From Candidatus Limnocylindrales bacterium (GTDB lineage Bacteria > Desulfobacterota > Binatia > UBA1149 > CAITLU01), in NCBI GenBank assembly GCA_035571835.1, contig DATNBU010000001.1, positions 1-64,000 on the forward strand: a DNA stretch of 64,000 nucleotides, written 5' to 3'. The notes under the pieces were generated by a model that did not search any database, was not told where the DNA came from, and worked only from the letters and a program-made list of their open reading frames with translations. This document shows, in pieces, positions 33,769 to 43,631 of the stretch. The number at the start of each line of letters is the position of its first letter. Within the stretch, counting starts at the first letter, position 1. A program made the translations under genes and the position numbers.

Positions 33769-35436
33769 CTAGGAGGCCGCGAGCAGTTGCCGCGCGATGA
33801 CCTTCAGCTCGAGGACGGGCTTGACCCCCTCGAAAATCGGAAGAACGGTCGCATCGACGACGTAGCGCGAGATGGGGTACTCCTCGGCATAGCCCCACCC
33901 CCCGTGCAGCAACTGCCCTTCCTGGGTCACGGCCACGGCAACGTCGCACGCGAGGAGCTTGGCCATCGCCGGCTCGAGCGAAATCGTCTCGTCGGCGTCC
34001 ATCGCACGCGCCGCACGATAGGTGATCTGGCGCGCGACCTGCGTCGCCGTCGCCATGCGCCCGAGCTTGTACTGGGTCAGCTGGAAGTCGACGAGCGCAC
34101 TGCCGAACTGCTTTCGATCGATCGCATAGGCTGCGGCCGCTTCGAGCGCAGCCTGCGCGAGGCCGGTTGCGCGCCCACCCGTCTGCAGGCGCCCCGCCGC
34201 GAAGCCGTTCATCTGCAGGTAGAATCCCTTGTTGAGTCCACCCTCGCCGCCGATCAGGTTCTCGGAAGGCACGAAGTAGTTCTCGAACGCGAGCGTGTAC
34301 GAATGCATGCCGCGGTAGCCCGGAGTCGCGTCCGCCTTGCCGTGCAGCACGCCGCCGGTCGGCTGGCGCATCTCGAACTCGTGGCCGTCGAACGCATCCT
34401 TCTCGACGATGAACAGCGACAGACCGCGTGCTCCGGTCTTCAGGTCGGGATTGGTGCGTGCGAGCAGCGCAAGCACGTTCGCGCGGCCGGCAAACGTGCA
34501 CCATGCCTTCGCACCGTTGATCAGCCATCCGCTGCGTCCGCCGACTTCCGCCGGCTCCGCACGGCACGCGACCGATGCGACGTCGGATCCGGTATTCGGC
34601 TCGGTCACGGAGATGCCGACCATGATCTCGCCGGCGCTGACCGGTGCCAGCCACTTCTTTTTCTGCTCTTCGGTCCCGCCCTTGAGCAGGGCCTTGGTCA
34701 GGATCTCCGGCCTCGTGATCAGCGAGCCCGCGGCTGCGAGCGATACGCGCGACAGCTCCTCGGTCGTGATGATCATCGCGAGGTTGCCCATGCCGAGGCC
34801 GCCGTACGTCTCCGGCGCAGACATCCCGAAATATCCCATGTCGGCCATCGCGCGGATGAGCGTGTCGGGCACCAGCTCGTCGTGCCGGTGAATGCGCTCG
34901 GCAAGAGGCGCGACTTCTTTCTGCGCGAAGCTTCGCACCGAGTCGCGCACCATGACGACGTCGTCCTCGGGCATCCATGCGTTGTTGGCTCCCCGCTGCG
35001 ACGCCGTTGCGCGGCCGATCGAGCGGATGCGGTCTTCGCTGGCGCACGCTTCGATCCGCTCGCGGATGGCTGCCGAGCCGAGCGTACGATCGAACAGCCC
35101 CTGCGGCAGCGCGAAATCCGATCCGGCCGCGACCATCTGGCCGCAGAGCCGGGCGGCGACTTCACCAGCGTATACGGCAGCCTCGTCGACGAGCACGCCA
35201 GCGTCGATGCCGGCCGCTACGGCGCCGCGCGCGTAGTCGAGCATTGCGCGCGCAGCAAGGGCTTCGGTCGCTACGTAGGCGACGCGCTCGGAGTGGACCT
35301 GCCACGAGTCGATGTTCTTTCCGCCGTCGGTGCGCTCGGATGCGGATTTTACCGCCGCGCGAACGATCTCGTCCGTCGCGTCGACGATCGAAGCGATCTC
35401 CTCGACGCTGATCTTGCGTGCCTGCCTCTCCTGCAT
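33769..35436 (-). CDS. Acyl-CoA dehydrogenase resembling (2S)-methylsuccinyl-CoA dehydrogenase
   Basis: 555 residues from ATG 35436 (MQERQ), much longer than the ~380 of ordinary members. The extra N-terminal ~140 residues match the layout of Mcd from the ethylmalonyl-CoA pathway. The flavin-binding region [29 protein letters not shown] and [17 protein letters not shown] are Mcd-like, as is [18 protein letters not shown]...DRKQFG. The C-terminal [19 protein letters not shown] and LPIFEG complete the fold. It would oxidise methylsuccinyl-CoA to mesaconyl-CoA using FAD and ETF. Other pathway genes are not in the window, so a related branched acyl-CoA substrate is possible. GGAG lies about 10 bases before the ATG. 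Confidence 0.8.
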   Translation of the reverse strand: MQERQARKISVEEIASIVDATDEIVRAAVKSASERTDGGKNIDSWQVHSERVAYVATEALAARAMLDYARGAVAAGIDAGVLVDEAAVYAGEVAARLCGQMVAAGSDFALPQGLFDRTLGSAAIRERIEACASEDRIRSIGRATASQRGANNAWMPEDDVVMVRDSVRSFAQKEVAPLAERIHRHDELVPDTLIRAMADMGYFGMSAPETYGGLGMGNLAMIITTEELSRVSLAAAGSLITRPEILTKALLKGGTEEQKKKWLAPVSAGEIMVGISVTEPNTGSDVASVACRAEPAEVGGRSGWLINGAKAWCTFAGRANVLALLARTNPDLKTGARGLSLFIVEKDAFDGHEFEMRQPTGGVLHGKADATPGYRGMHSYTLAFENYFVPSENLIGGEGGLNKGFYLQMNGFAAGRLQTGGRATGLAQAALEAAAAYAIDRKQFGSALVDFQLTQYKLGRMATATQVARQITYRAARAMDADETISLEPAMAKLLACDVAVAVTQEGQLLHGGWGYAEEYPISRYVVDATVLPIFEGVKPVLELKVIARQLLAAS

Positions 35437-35635
35437 TTCGTGTTTGCTCCTGCGCTTGGACACGCTCCCGGTGGAGCGGCGCGGCAACGTCTACGGGCGG
35501 TCCGGTACGGTGTCAACGTGCCCGCGCGAACCGGGCCGCGGAAGCTTTCGCGGCCATGCCTGCCATGTTATGCATGCTCGCGCCGCACGCACCGCAATGC
35601 GCGCCCGTCGCCTGCGACCCGCAGCATGAGCACTC

Positions 35636-35640
35636 AGGAG
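35636..35640 (+). promoter_or_regulatory. Shine-Dalgarno of the cyclophilin gene
   Basis: AGGAG six bases before ATG 35647; it supports this start over the ATG at 35626. Confidence 0.5.
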
Positions 35641-35646
35641 TTGCCG

Positions 35647-36315
35647 ATGAATTCGCCGTTCCCCGCCGTTGCCGGTTCCCTATCCACATGCGCCCGTCCT
35701 GCGCTGCTCGCTGCCGCGCTGGTTCTCGCCATCGGCCCGACGGGCGGCTGCTCGAAAGGCCCCGACAAGGCGAGCGCGCCGAAGAGCGCCGCGACGGTTG
35801 CAGCGGGCCCGAGCGTCGTGATCAAGACCAACAAGGGCACGATCGAAGTCGAGCTCTATCCCGACAAGGCTCCGGCAACCGTCAAGAACTTTCTCGACTA
35901 CGTCGACGCCGGTCACTACGACGGCACGATCTTTCACCGCGTGATCAAGGATTTCATGATCCAGGGCGGCGGATTCGTGCCCGATGGGCAGCAGAAGCCG
36001 ACCAAGCCTCCGGTCAAGAACGAAGCCAACAACGGGCTCAAGAACACCCGCGGCACGATCGCGATGGCCAGAACCCAGGTCGTCGACTCAGCGACCGCGC
36101 AGTTCTTCATCAACCAGGCCGACAACGCGTTCCTCGATTTCAAGGCCGAAACTCCGGGAAGCTTCGGCTACTGCGTGTTCGGCAAAGTCACCTCCGGCAT
36201 GGACGTCGTCGACGCGATCGCAAATGCACCCAAGCCCGAAAGCAAGACTCCGGGTGTGTTCCAGGACCGTCCGAAGGACGACGTCATCATCGAATCGATC
36301 AAGAGGAAGGGCTGA
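35647..36315 (+). CDS. Exported cyclophilin-type peptidyl-prolyl isomerase
   Basis: 222 residues. A signal sequence ([16 protein letters not shown]) ends in Cys and may be a lipobox, though TGGC is weak. The cyclophilin domain has [37 protein letters not shown] with the catalytic Arg, and [18 protein letters not shown]. It speeds X-Pro isomerisation of exported proteins in the periplasm. The ORF runs open upstream for over 1.8 kb, but that part is antisense to the acyl-CoA dehydrogenase. Divergent from the Mcd-like gene and followed at 15 bases by metF. Confidence 0.9.
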   Translation: MNSPFPAVAGSLSTCARPALLAAALVLAIGPTGGCSKGPDKASAPKSAATVAAGPSVVIKTNKGTIEVELYPDKAPATVKNFLDYVDAGHYDGTIFHRVIKDFMIQGGGFVPDGQQKPTKPPVKNEANNGLKNTRGTIAMARTQVVDSATAQFFINQADNAFLDFKAETPGSFGYCVFGKVTSGMDVVDAIANAPKPESKTPGVFQDRPKDDVIIESIKRKG

Positions 36316-36330
36316 CGCCCGACGACCTCG

Positions 36331-37197
36331 ATGCACATCTCGTCCCTGCTGTCGCGGGGTGAGCCGGTTTACTCGTTCGAGTTCTTCCCGCCGAAGACCG
36401 AGGCCGGGGACCGCGCACTCCTCGCCACGCTCGCTGAGCTGCGGCCGCTGCGTCCGGATTACGTGTCGGTTACGTACGGCGCCGGCGGAAGCACACGCGA
36501 TCGCACCGTGGAGCTCGTCGGCTACATCCTGAACGACCTCGGCATCGAGGCCATGGCCCACCTGACCTGCGTCGGCGCATCGCGCGGCGAGCTCGCCTCG
36601 GTGCTCGACCGGCTCGAGGCCACCGGCATCCGCAACGTGATCGCGCTGCGCGGCGATCCACCGGCCGGTGAAGCGGAATTCGAGCCGCACCCCGACGGAC
36701 TTACCTATGCAAACGAGCTCGTCGCGCTGATCCGCGCGCAGCAGCGCCCGTTCTGCGTCGCTGCCGCGTGCTATCCCGAGAAACACATCGAAGCCGTATC
36801 GTTCGACGCCGACCTCGAGGCGCTGCAGAGCAAAGTCGGCGCGGGCACGGACTTCCTGATCACGCAGCTGTTCTTCGACAACCGGTTGTATTTCGAGTTC
36901 GTCCGGCGCGCCCGCGAGGCCGGCATCCGGATCCCGATCGTTGCCGGCATCATGCCGATCACGAACCTGTCGCAGATCGAGCGCTTCACGCAGCGATGCG
37001 GAGCGAGCATCCCCGCCGAGCTGCATGCGCGCCTGGAACCTCATCGTGACGACCCGGAGCGCGTCGAAGCGCTGAGCATCGACTATGCGATCGGGCAATG
37101 CCGCGAGCTGATCGAGCGCGGAGCGCCGGGAATCCATTTCTACACGCTCAACCGCTCGCGGGCGACGCGCGACATCCTCACCGCGCTGCGCCGCTGA
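36331..37197 (+). CDS. metF: 5,10-methylenetetrahydrofolate reductase
   Basis: 288 residues, normal bacterial MetF length. YSFEFFPPKTEAGD, VSVTYGAGGSTRDRT and NVIALRGDPP are the family signatures. ITQLFFDN and GIMPITN follow at the expected places. Reduces 5,10-methylene-THF to 5-methyl-THF with FAD and NADH, feeding methionine synthesis, in the cytoplasm. No riboswitch is visible upstream; it lies 15 bases after the cyclophilin gene and 6 bases before the GT39-like gene. Confidence 0.95.
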   Translation: MHISSLLSRGEPVYSFEFFPPKTEAGDRALLATLAELRPLRPDYVSVTYGAGGSTRDRTVELVGYILNDLGIEAMAHLTCVGASRGELASVLDRLEATGIRNVIALRGDPPAGEAEFEPHPDGLTYANELVALIRAQQRPFCVAAACYPEKHIEAVSFDADLEALQSKVGAGTDFLITQLFFDNRLYFEFVRRAREAGIRIPIVAGIMPITNLSQIERFTQRCGASIPAELHARLEPHRDDPERVEALSIDYAIGQCRELIERGAPGIHFYTLNRSRATRDILTALRR

Positions 37198-37203
37198 ACC
37201 GAT

Positions 37204-39024
37204 TTGTCTCCGTCACAGCTCACGAACGGGCTGCGTGCGCGCTGGAAGCAGCTGCGGGCGAGCTTCGTCGCTCCCGCGCTCGTCGCGGTCGTCGCGCTGT
37301 TCGTCTATTCGCGTGCGCTCGACTGGGGTCTTCCCGGCGGCGACGAAACGTGGGCCGCGGATGCGATCAAGCCGAGCGCTCCGCTGGCCGTCGCGTTTCA
37401 CAACTTCGGACATGGCTGGAACAGCGGATGGTTCTGGTTCAAATATCCGCCCTTTCACGCGTTCCTGCTCTGCGCGCTGTACGCTCCGTATCTCGCGTGG
37501 CTGTGGGCGACCGGCGGCCTTGCCGGCTTCCAGTCCGACTATCCGTTCGGCCTCGCCGATCCGGTCGCATCGCTTTCCATGCTCGCATGGATCGGTCGCG
37601 CGGCCAGTGCAGCGATGGGCGCCGGATGCGCGCTGCTCGTCTACGCGTGCGTGGCGCGGAGCTTCGGCCGGCGTGCCGCAGTCTGCGCGGCGCTCGTGAC
37701 GACCTTCGCGTATCCGATGGTGTTCTATTCGCAGACCACCAACGTCGAGGTGCCGTACCTGTTCTGGCTGCTGGCCTCGCTCGTCGGCGCGGTTCGCATC
37801 ATCGAAGACGACCGCCGGCTGCGATGGTGGGTCCTGCTCGGTGCGGGAGCTGCGCTGTCGGTGTCCACCAAGGAGCTCGCGGCCGGAGCGTTCCTTGCCG
37901 TGCCGGTGGTGATCGTGGTGCGCTCGCTCATCATGCGGGTCCCGGTGTGGACATGGATCCGCGGCGGGCTGGTGGCCGGCCTCAGCTTCGCGATCGCGAT
38001 CGCGCTCGCCAACAACGTCCTGTTCAATCCGCTCGGCTTCGTCCAGCGCACGAAGTTTCTGACCCAGACGCTGCCGTCGGAAATCGCGCTGCGCTACGCG
38101 CCGTACTACTTCCCGATCCAGCTCGGCGGCAATCGCGGCGCCGGCGTCGAGCTTGCGCAACTCTCGCTCGCATTGTCCCGCCTCAGCGCAAGTCTCGGCT
38201 GGCCGACGCTCGCGCTTTCGATCGCCGGGTTTCTGATCGCGGCGAGACGGCGGCCCGCGTGGACGCTGCTGCTCGTTGCCGCCGGCGCCGGCTACTACCT
38301 CGTCAGCGTGCGGGCGATGCTCTCGCTCAGCCTGCGATACCTGCTGCCGCTCACGGTGCTTTGCTGCGCCGCATCCGGCATCGCAATCGCCGAGCTGGTG
38401 CGCGCGCGAACCGGACCCGCCGCGCGATGGAGACCGCTCGGCATCCTCGTTGCCGCTCTCGCCGCCGTGTGGATCTTCGCGTACGGCTGGGACGTCAACC
38501 GGATGATGGCCGGCGATGCGCGCTACGATGCCGAACGCTGGCTGGCACTTCAGGCCGCACGCCGGCCGCGCGTGGAAATCTACCAGAATCGCGCGTATCT
38601 TCCGCGCTTCCCCGAAGGCATCGACGTGATCGAAGTTCCCTATGAGCAGCGCGACGCGACGGCGTTCGCCGAGCGGCATCCGGACCTCGTCGTGCTGTCG
38701 TCGAGCGGCCTTTCGGGGATCACCGTGCGCTACAAGCAGGACTGGCAAAGCGATTCCGATGGCGACTCCGACGCCGACAGCGGCTACTCGCCTGCCCAGC
38801 GCAGCGCCGGCGGTGCAGTCATGAACTATACGCGTGACGCCAACGCCGAGTTCCTGCGAAGGCTGACCGCGGGCGAGCTCGGCTACACGGAAGCCGCACG
38901 TTTCTCGGTTACGCCGTGGATCGATCGTCCGCTGATCCAGAGCCTCAACCCCGCGATTGTCATCTACGCTGCCGCCTCGGCGCAGCCGGCCGCAATCCTG
39001 CCTCGGCCGGGCACGGCGGACTGA
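37204..39024 (+). CDS. GT39-like multi-pass membrane glycosyltransferase (GT-C fold)
   Basis: 606 residues starting with TTG 37204. About 11-12 hydrophobic helices fill residues 20-420, followed by a soluble periplasmic domain of ~180 residues. The first extracytoplasmic loop reads RALDWGLPGGDETWAADA with Asp-Glu, the catalytic metal motif of GT39/ArnT-like enzymes. Likely transfers a sugar from a polyprenyl-phosphate donor to a periplasmic acceptor. The DSDGDSDADSG stretch in the soluble part is low-complexity. Followed 5 bases later by the membrane-anchored phosphotransferase-like gene, so the two may decorate the same acceptor. The TTG start is weakly supported (no SD). Confidence 0.8.
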   Translation: MSPSQLTNGLRARWKQLRASFVAPALVAVVALFVYSRALDWGLPGGDETWAADAIKPSAPLAVAFHNFGHGWNSGWFWFKYPPFHAFLLCALYAPYLAWLWATGGLAGFQSDYPFGLADPVASLSMLAWIGRAASAAMGAGCALLVYACVARSFGRRAAVCAALVTTFAYPMVFYSQTTNVEVPYLFWLLASLVGAVRIIEDDRRLRWWVLLGAGAALSVSTKELAAGAFLAVPVVIVVRSLIMRVPVWTWIRGGLVAGLSFAIAIALANNVLFNPLGFVQRTKFLTQTLPSEIALRYAPYYFPIQLGGNRGAGVELAQLSLALSRLSASLGWPTLALSIAGFLIAARRRPAWTLLLVAAGAGYYLVSVRAMLSLSLRYLLPLTVLCCAASGIAIAELVRARTGPAARWRPLGILVAALAAVWIFAYGWDVNRMMAGDARYDAERWLALQAARRPRVEIYQNRAYLPRFPEGIDVIEVPYEQRDATAFAERHPDLVVLSSSGLSGITVRYKQDWQSDSDGDSDADSGYSPAQRSAGGAVMNYTRDANAEFLRRLTAGELGYTEAARFSVTPWIDRPLIQSLNPAIVIYAAASAQPAAILPRPGTAD

Positions 39025-39029
39025 GAGCG

Positions 39030-41030
39030 ATGGCGTCGCGAGCCTCGAGTTTCCTGCGCTGCCTCGGCGCACTGATGCTGCTGACGGCGACGACGTGGGC
39101 CGTCGAGATCCCGGCGCTGCTTTTCGTATGGCGTCACCAGACGCTGCCGCCGTACGCATTCTTTCCGAATCAGTCCTACGACTTCCTCGCCAAGATCCGC
39201 TGGTTTGCCGGCGCGCTCTTCGATTGGGCCCCGGGGCTGCCCGACCGCTTCGCGGGACTTGCGGTCGGCGACAAGCTTTCGGCTCTTGCGCCGCTGCTGC
39301 CGTCGACGCTCGTCGTTGCTGCCGCTGTCGGTGTCATCGGCGGCGCACTGTGTGCGCTCGTCTCGCGGCGGCGCGGAACGCTTCGCGGCGACCTTCTGCT
39401 GTGGGCCGCGCTTGCGCTTGTGGTCCACGTTGCCGTCTCGATTCCGGCGTTCAGTCTCGACGAAGGGCTGCGCATCAGCCGGCTTGCGTATCGCGCGCGA
39501 AGCCTGGTCGTCGACGGGATGCTGCTCGCGACCGCCGTATCGCTGGTCGCGTGGGTGCTCGCGTGGTCGCTCGCGCCGCTGTTCTCGCGTTCGCGGGCAC
39601 TGACGATTGCCGGGCTCGTCACAATGGTCGGTGCAAGCGCGCTGGCGATGACGAACGCCCGCCCCGCGCCGGCGGCGAAAGCCGCAGCGAGCGCACCCTC
39701 GGCGGGAGCACACCGCAACGTCGTGCTGATCTCGCTCGACAGTCTTCGCGCGGACCACGTGGGCGCCTGGGGCTACAAGCGCGACACGACCCCGAACCTC
39801 GACTGGTTCGCGAAGGAAAGCGTGCGGTTCCGCAACGCCATTTCGACGTCGTCGTGGACGCTGCCGACGCACCTGACGATGTTCACCGGCCGCTCGCAGC
39901 TTTCGCACGGCGTCGTCGTCGACACGAACGTGCTGCCGACGTCGGTACGCACGCTCGGCGAGATCTTCCACGATGCCGGCTATGCGACCGCGGGCTTCGT
40001 CTCCGGGCCCTACGTGAGCGGCCACTACGGCTACGACCGCGGCATGGACACGTATATCGACCTGAGCGCGCAGTGGGGAAAAGGCGCCGAGGCGCGCGCA
40101 GCCGTGCTGTCACCGCAGGTCAACGAAAAGGGCCTCGCGTGGCTCGACGAGACGCACGAAAAGCCGTTCTTTCTGTTCCTGCACTACTTCGACATTCACT
40201 ACGACTACGTTCCTCCGCCGCCGTACGACACGATGTTCGACCCCGGTTACACCGGCACGATGGACGGCCGCATGTTCATCGAGCGCGACGACGTCAATCC
40301 GAAGATGCCGCCGCGCGATCTCGAGCATATCCTTGCGCTCTATGACGGCGAGATCCGTTTCACCGACGAGCACGTCGGCCGGGTCCTCGACCGGCTGCGC
40401 GAAAAAGGGTTGCTCGATTCGACGGCGGTCATGATCGTCGCCGACCATGGCGACGAGTTCTTCGAGCACGGCAACAAGGGTCATCACCGCACCGTCTACG
40501 ACGAGGTCCTGCACGTGCCGATGCTGCTGCGGCTTCCCGGCGGCGAGCACGCCGGAGAGACGATCGATGCACAGACGAGCCTCCTCGACGTGTTTCCGAC
40601 GCTGCTCGATGCAGCCGGCCTGGCCGCGCCGGAAGCAACCGAAGGCGAAAGCCTGGCGGGCTGGATCCGCGGCTCGACGAGCACGCGTACGGCCGTCTTC
40701 TCCGATTTCTACGACAAGCGCGGTTTCAACCTGCAGGTCTCGCGCCGCACGCCGGACGAGAAGACCATCCAGCACTTCAACCGCATCACGCACCCGAAGC
40801 AGGGAGCGCTCGAAGATTACGATCTGGCCGGCGATCCCGCCGAGAAGAGCAACCGCGCCCGGTCCCGTCGCGCCGAAGTCGCATCCGCCGTCGAAGCCAT
40901 GACGGCGTGGCTCGACGGGCAGTGGCGTTTTCATCGCCGCACCGAAACCGAGACCGGCGGCAATGCATCGATCCAGATCGACACCGAAACGATGCAGCGG
41001 CTGAAGTCGCTCGGCTACGTCGGCGAGTAA
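39030..41030 (+). CDS. Membrane-anchored sulfatase-fold protein with Thr nucleophile (paralogue of the 1-1666 protein)
   Basis: 666 residues from ATG 39030. About five hydrophobic segments span residues 10-205. The catalytic domain begins VVLISLDSLRADHVG (D237). The nucleophile region SSWTLPTHLTMFTGRSQ has Thr277 in the Cys position. VADHGDEFFEHGNKGHH provides metal ligands. It ends in RLKSLGYVGE. Layout and many motifs match the protein at the left edge. Predicted to transfer or cleave a phosphate-linked group in the periplasm; the Thr makes true sulfatase activity unlikely. Immediate neighbour of a GT39-like enzyme. Confidence 0.88.
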   Translation: MASRASSFLRCLGALMLLTATTWAVEIPALLFVWRHQTLPPYAFFPNQSYDFLAKIRWFAGALFDWAPGLPDRFAGLAVGDKLSALAPLLPSTLVVAAAVGVIGGALCALVSRRRGTLRGDLLLWAALALVVHVAVSIPAFSLDEGLRISRLAYRARSLVVDGMLLATAVSLVAWVLAWSLAPLFSRSRALTIAGLVTMVGASALAMTNARPAPAAKAAASAPSAGAHRNVVLISLDSLRADHVGAWGYKRDTTPNLDWFAKESVRFRNAISTSSWTLPTHLTMFTGRSQLSHGVVVDTNVLPTSVRTLGEIFHDAGYATAGFVSGPYVSGHYGYDRGMDTYIDLSAQWGKGAEARAAVLSPQVNEKGLAWLDETHEKPFFLFLHYFDIHYDYVPPPPYDTMFDPGYTGTMDGRMFIERDDVNPKMPPRDLEHILALYDGEIRFTDEHVGRVLDRLREKGLLDSTAVMIVADHGDEFFEHGNKGHHRTVYDEVLHVPMLLRLPGGEHAGETIDAQTSLLDVFPTLLDAAGLAAPEATEGESLAGWIRGSTSTRTAVFSDFYDKRGFNLQVSRRTPDEKTIQHFNRITHPKQGALEDYDLAGDPAEKSNRARSRRAEVASAVEAMTAWLDGQWRFHRRTETETGGNASIQIDTETMQRLKSLGYVGE

Positions 41031-41056
41031 TTCCGCAATTTCACGCGAAGGCTGCG

Positions 41057-43003
41057 TCAGCCCGGGGCGCGCCGCGTCGCGATGCCCGACACGCTGGCGA
41101 TCGTAGCGATCAGCTCCGCGGGCTCGACGGGCTTCGACAGGTGCATCTGGTAGCCCGCGAGCATCGCGCGCGTTCGGTCTTCCGAGCGCGCGAACGCCGT
41201 CAGTGCGACGGCCGGCGTGGTGTGACCGAGCGCCCGCTCGAGCACACGGATGTTGCGGATCAGCTCGTAGCCGTCCTGCTCGGGCATACCGATGTCGCTG
41301 ATGATCACGTCCGGACGCGACGCCTTGAACGATTCGATCGCTTCGCGGGCCGAGGCTGCGCAGTCGGGACTGGCGCCGTGCCCGACGAGCAGCCGGCGCA
41401 CGACTTCGCGTGCATCAGCCTCGTCGTCGACGACCAGCACCCGCAGGCCTTCGAGCGACATCGGATCACTCGGGAACTTCTGCGGCTGCATCGGCGACCG
41501 CGGGTGCGAGCGATCGGCGGTTTCTTCTTCCTGTTCGTGAATCGGCATCAGCGGCAGCTCGACCGTGAACGACGACCCCTGGCCCTCGCCGCCGCTTCGT
41601 GCGCGCACCGTTCCGCCGTGAAGCTCGACCAGCTGCTTGACGATCGACAGCCCGAGACCGAGGCCGCTGTGACGGCGCGTGGTCGAGCCATCGGCCTGGC
41701 GAAAGCGCTCGAACACGTACGGCAGGAACTCGGCGCGAATCCCCTGCCCCGTGTCCGTCACCGAAATCTCGACGTGCGAGTTCACGCGCGACAGCGCGAG
41801 CTGGACGCGGCCGTCCTTGCCGGTGAACTTGATCGCGTTCGACAGAAGGTTCCAGACGATCTGCTGGAGCCGGTTCGGATCGCCGCGCACGGGCCCGACC
41901 TTGGGATCGATGAGCGTCTGCAGGCGGATGCCCTTGGCTTCGGCGGCCGGTCCGACCGTGGCGAGCGCGGTTTCGATGACTTCCGGAAGATTCACCTGCT
42001 GGACGTCGAGCCGGAGCTTGCCGGCGACGATGCGGCTCATGTCGAGCAGGTCCTCGATGATCTGCGTCTGCATGCGCGCATTGCGCTCGATGACTTCGAT
42101 CCCCTTGGCGGCGTCTTCGGGCGCAAGCTCGCCTTCGCGCAGCATCATCGCCCAGCCGAGGATTGCCGACAGCGGCGTGCGCAGCTCGTGCGACAGCGTC
42201 GCGACGAACTCGTCCTTCAGGCGGCTCGCGCGCTCGACCTCGCCGCGCGCGCTGCGCTCGCTCTCGAGCAGCTGCTCGCGCTGAACGTGCGCCACCTGGA
42301 GCTCGAGGTCCTGCTTCTGGATCTGCGTGAGCATTTCGTTGAAGACGTCGGTGAACGCTCCGAGCTCGTCGTCACCGTACTTCCTCGCCCGTGCGGAATA
42401 GTCCTTGGTTTCGGAAACGTGGCGTGCCGCCGACGCAAGCTCGGCGATCGGCTTGATGAGGAACCTGCGGATCCGGCTCGCGACCAGGAACGCGCCGAGC
42501 ATCGTCAGCAGCGCGATGATGAAGACGATGCTCGCGTTGTACCACGCGCGCGAGATCGCCGCGCTGCGATCGAAGACGACCTGAAGGCGACCGACCTCGC
42601 CGGCGGGACCGCGGATCTCGTCGGTCACGATCATCCAGCTTCCTTCGAGCCGCCGTCCCTCCTGCCACATCGCGAAAACCGGCGGCCGGATGGACGGATT
42701 GTCGTAGCGCGCGAAGACCTTTCCGTCCGGCGTGTAGAGCGTGGCCGATGCAACGTTGTCCGAGTTTTTCAGCGCCGCCAGCGCTTCGTTGCCGAGCTGG
42801 GGGTCGCCGAACGCGAGCGGCGCTTCGCTGTTGCCCGCGATGATGTGCACCTGCGCGTCGGCGAGCGACGCCGTTTCATGCTCGGTGTCGAAGTAGTCGA
42901 TGACCGCAAGAACGGTCGACACCGAGAACACGGCAAGGCCGGTCGTCAGCGTGACGAGCAGCGTCAATTTGGTTCCGAACGATCGGATTGGACGCAGTCT
43001 CAT
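41057..43003 (-). CDS. Hybrid sensor histidine kinase / response regulator
   Basis: 648 residues. Two N-terminal membrane helices (~15-35 and ~180-200) enclose a periplasmic CHASE8-like domain. HAMP and coiled coil follow. The HisKA phospho-His lies in FVATLSHELRTPLSAILGW. The HATPase has NLLSNAIKFTG (N-box), VTDTGQGI, FERFRQADG and GLGLGLSIVKQLVELHGG, all intact. A C-terminal receiver holds RVLVVDDEADAR, SDIGMPEQDG and the Lys of LSKP. The start overlaps the YfiR stop (TAATG). It likely senses a state of the adjacent TonB receptor or YfiR protein. Confidence 0.95.
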   Translation of the reverse strand: MRLRPIRSFGTKLTLLVTLTTGLAVFSVSTVLAVIDYFDTEHETASLADAQVHIIAGNSEAPLAFGDPQLGNEALAALKNSDNVASATLYTPDGKVFARYDNPSIRPPVFAMWQEGRRLEGSWMIVTDEIRGPAGEVGRLQVVFDRSAAISRAWYNASIVFIIALLTMLGAFLVASRIRRFLIKPIAELASAARHVSETKDYSARARKYGDDELGAFTDVFNEMLTQIQKQDLELQVAHVQREQLLESERSARGEVERASRLKDEFVATLSHELRTPLSAILGWAMMLREGELAPEDAAKGIEVIERNARMQTQIIEDLLDMSRIVAGKLRLDVQQVNLPEVIETALATVGPAAEAKGIRLQTLIDPKVGPVRGDPNRLQQIVWNLLSNAIKFTGKDGRVQLALSRVNSHVEISVTDTGQGIRAEFLPYVFERFRQADGSTTRRHSGLGLGLSIVKQLVELHGGTVRARSGGEGQGSSFTVELPLMPIHEQEEETADRSHPRSPMQPQKFPSDPMSLEGLRVLVVDDEADAREVVRRLLVGHGASPDCAASAREAIESFKASRPDVIISDIGMPEQDGYELIRNIRVLERALGHTTPAVALTAFARSEDRTRAMLAGYQMHLSKPVEPAELIATIASVSGIATRRAPG

Positions 43004-43602
43004 TAGGGGATTTCTTCGCCGCCGACGATCTTCGCGAGCTTGAGCACTTTTGCGCTGATCGTCACACGCGATTTCTGAATGGCTTTCGGATTGGCCTGAA
43101 ACAGTATCCGATCCTGCTCGAAGACAAAGCCGATCATGCCTCCATTCTCGACGAAGTCGGGGGTGTCGCCGACGGTCAGTGTCTTCGACGGATTCAGGCG
43201 TGCAAGGATCGTCGCAATCGGTTCGGGTCCCGCCGAGCAGATGTACACCAGATGGGACTGCTCGAGACTGCGGTAGAATTCCTGACGGTCAGCGTCATCC
43301 GAGCCGTACGGTGCGTGCTCGAGCACGACCTGACGCCCACCGATCGGCTGGCTGTGACGGATGACCTCGGACAACACCTTGTCGTCGTCGCACTCCCCCA
43401 CCTCGGTAACGACGATCGGGCTGTCGGGCTGCTCGAACGCATCGTCGGGCCATTGCGAATAGCGGATGAAGTTGAGGACGTAGGCCGCCTTGACGCGTCC
43501 TGCCTTCTCGACGTCGAGCGTCTGCGCATGCGCACGCACCTCGCCGCCGGCGACGATCGCAATCGTCGCGAGCAACAGGAACGTGTGCAGGCAGCGCTTC
43601 AT
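43003..43602 (-). CDS. YfiR-family (DUF4154) periplasmic protein
   Basis: 199 residues from ATG 43602. The signal peptide MKRCLHTFLLLATIAIVAGG is followed by VKAAYVLNFIRYSQWPDDAF, the YfiR signature start, and VYICSAGPEP and GFVFEQDRILFQANPKAI at the C-terminal end. YfiR-type proteins repress a membrane-bound signalling partner in the periplasm. Here the partner is probably the hybrid kinase encoded next, joined by a TAATG overlap, and the upstream gene is a TonB receptor. Confidence 0.88.
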   Translation of the reverse strand: MKRCLHTFLLLATIAIVAGGEVRAHAQTLDVEKAGRVKAAYVLNFIRYSQWPDDAFEQPDSPIVVTEVGECDDDKVLSEVIRHSQPIGGRQVVLEHAPYGSDDADRQEFYRSLEQSHLVYICSAGPEPIATILARLNPSKTLTVGDTPDFVENGGMIGFVFEQDRILFQANPKAIQKSRVTISAKVLKLAKIVGGEEIP

Positions 43603-43631
43603 GAATCTGGCCGTTTCCCTCGACAAAACGC

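Noticed and set aside
33787-35640. Long upstream extension of the cyclophilin reading frame
   Set aside because: Antisense to the acyl-CoA dehydrogenase gene, and a good SD with signal peptide marks the start at 35647.
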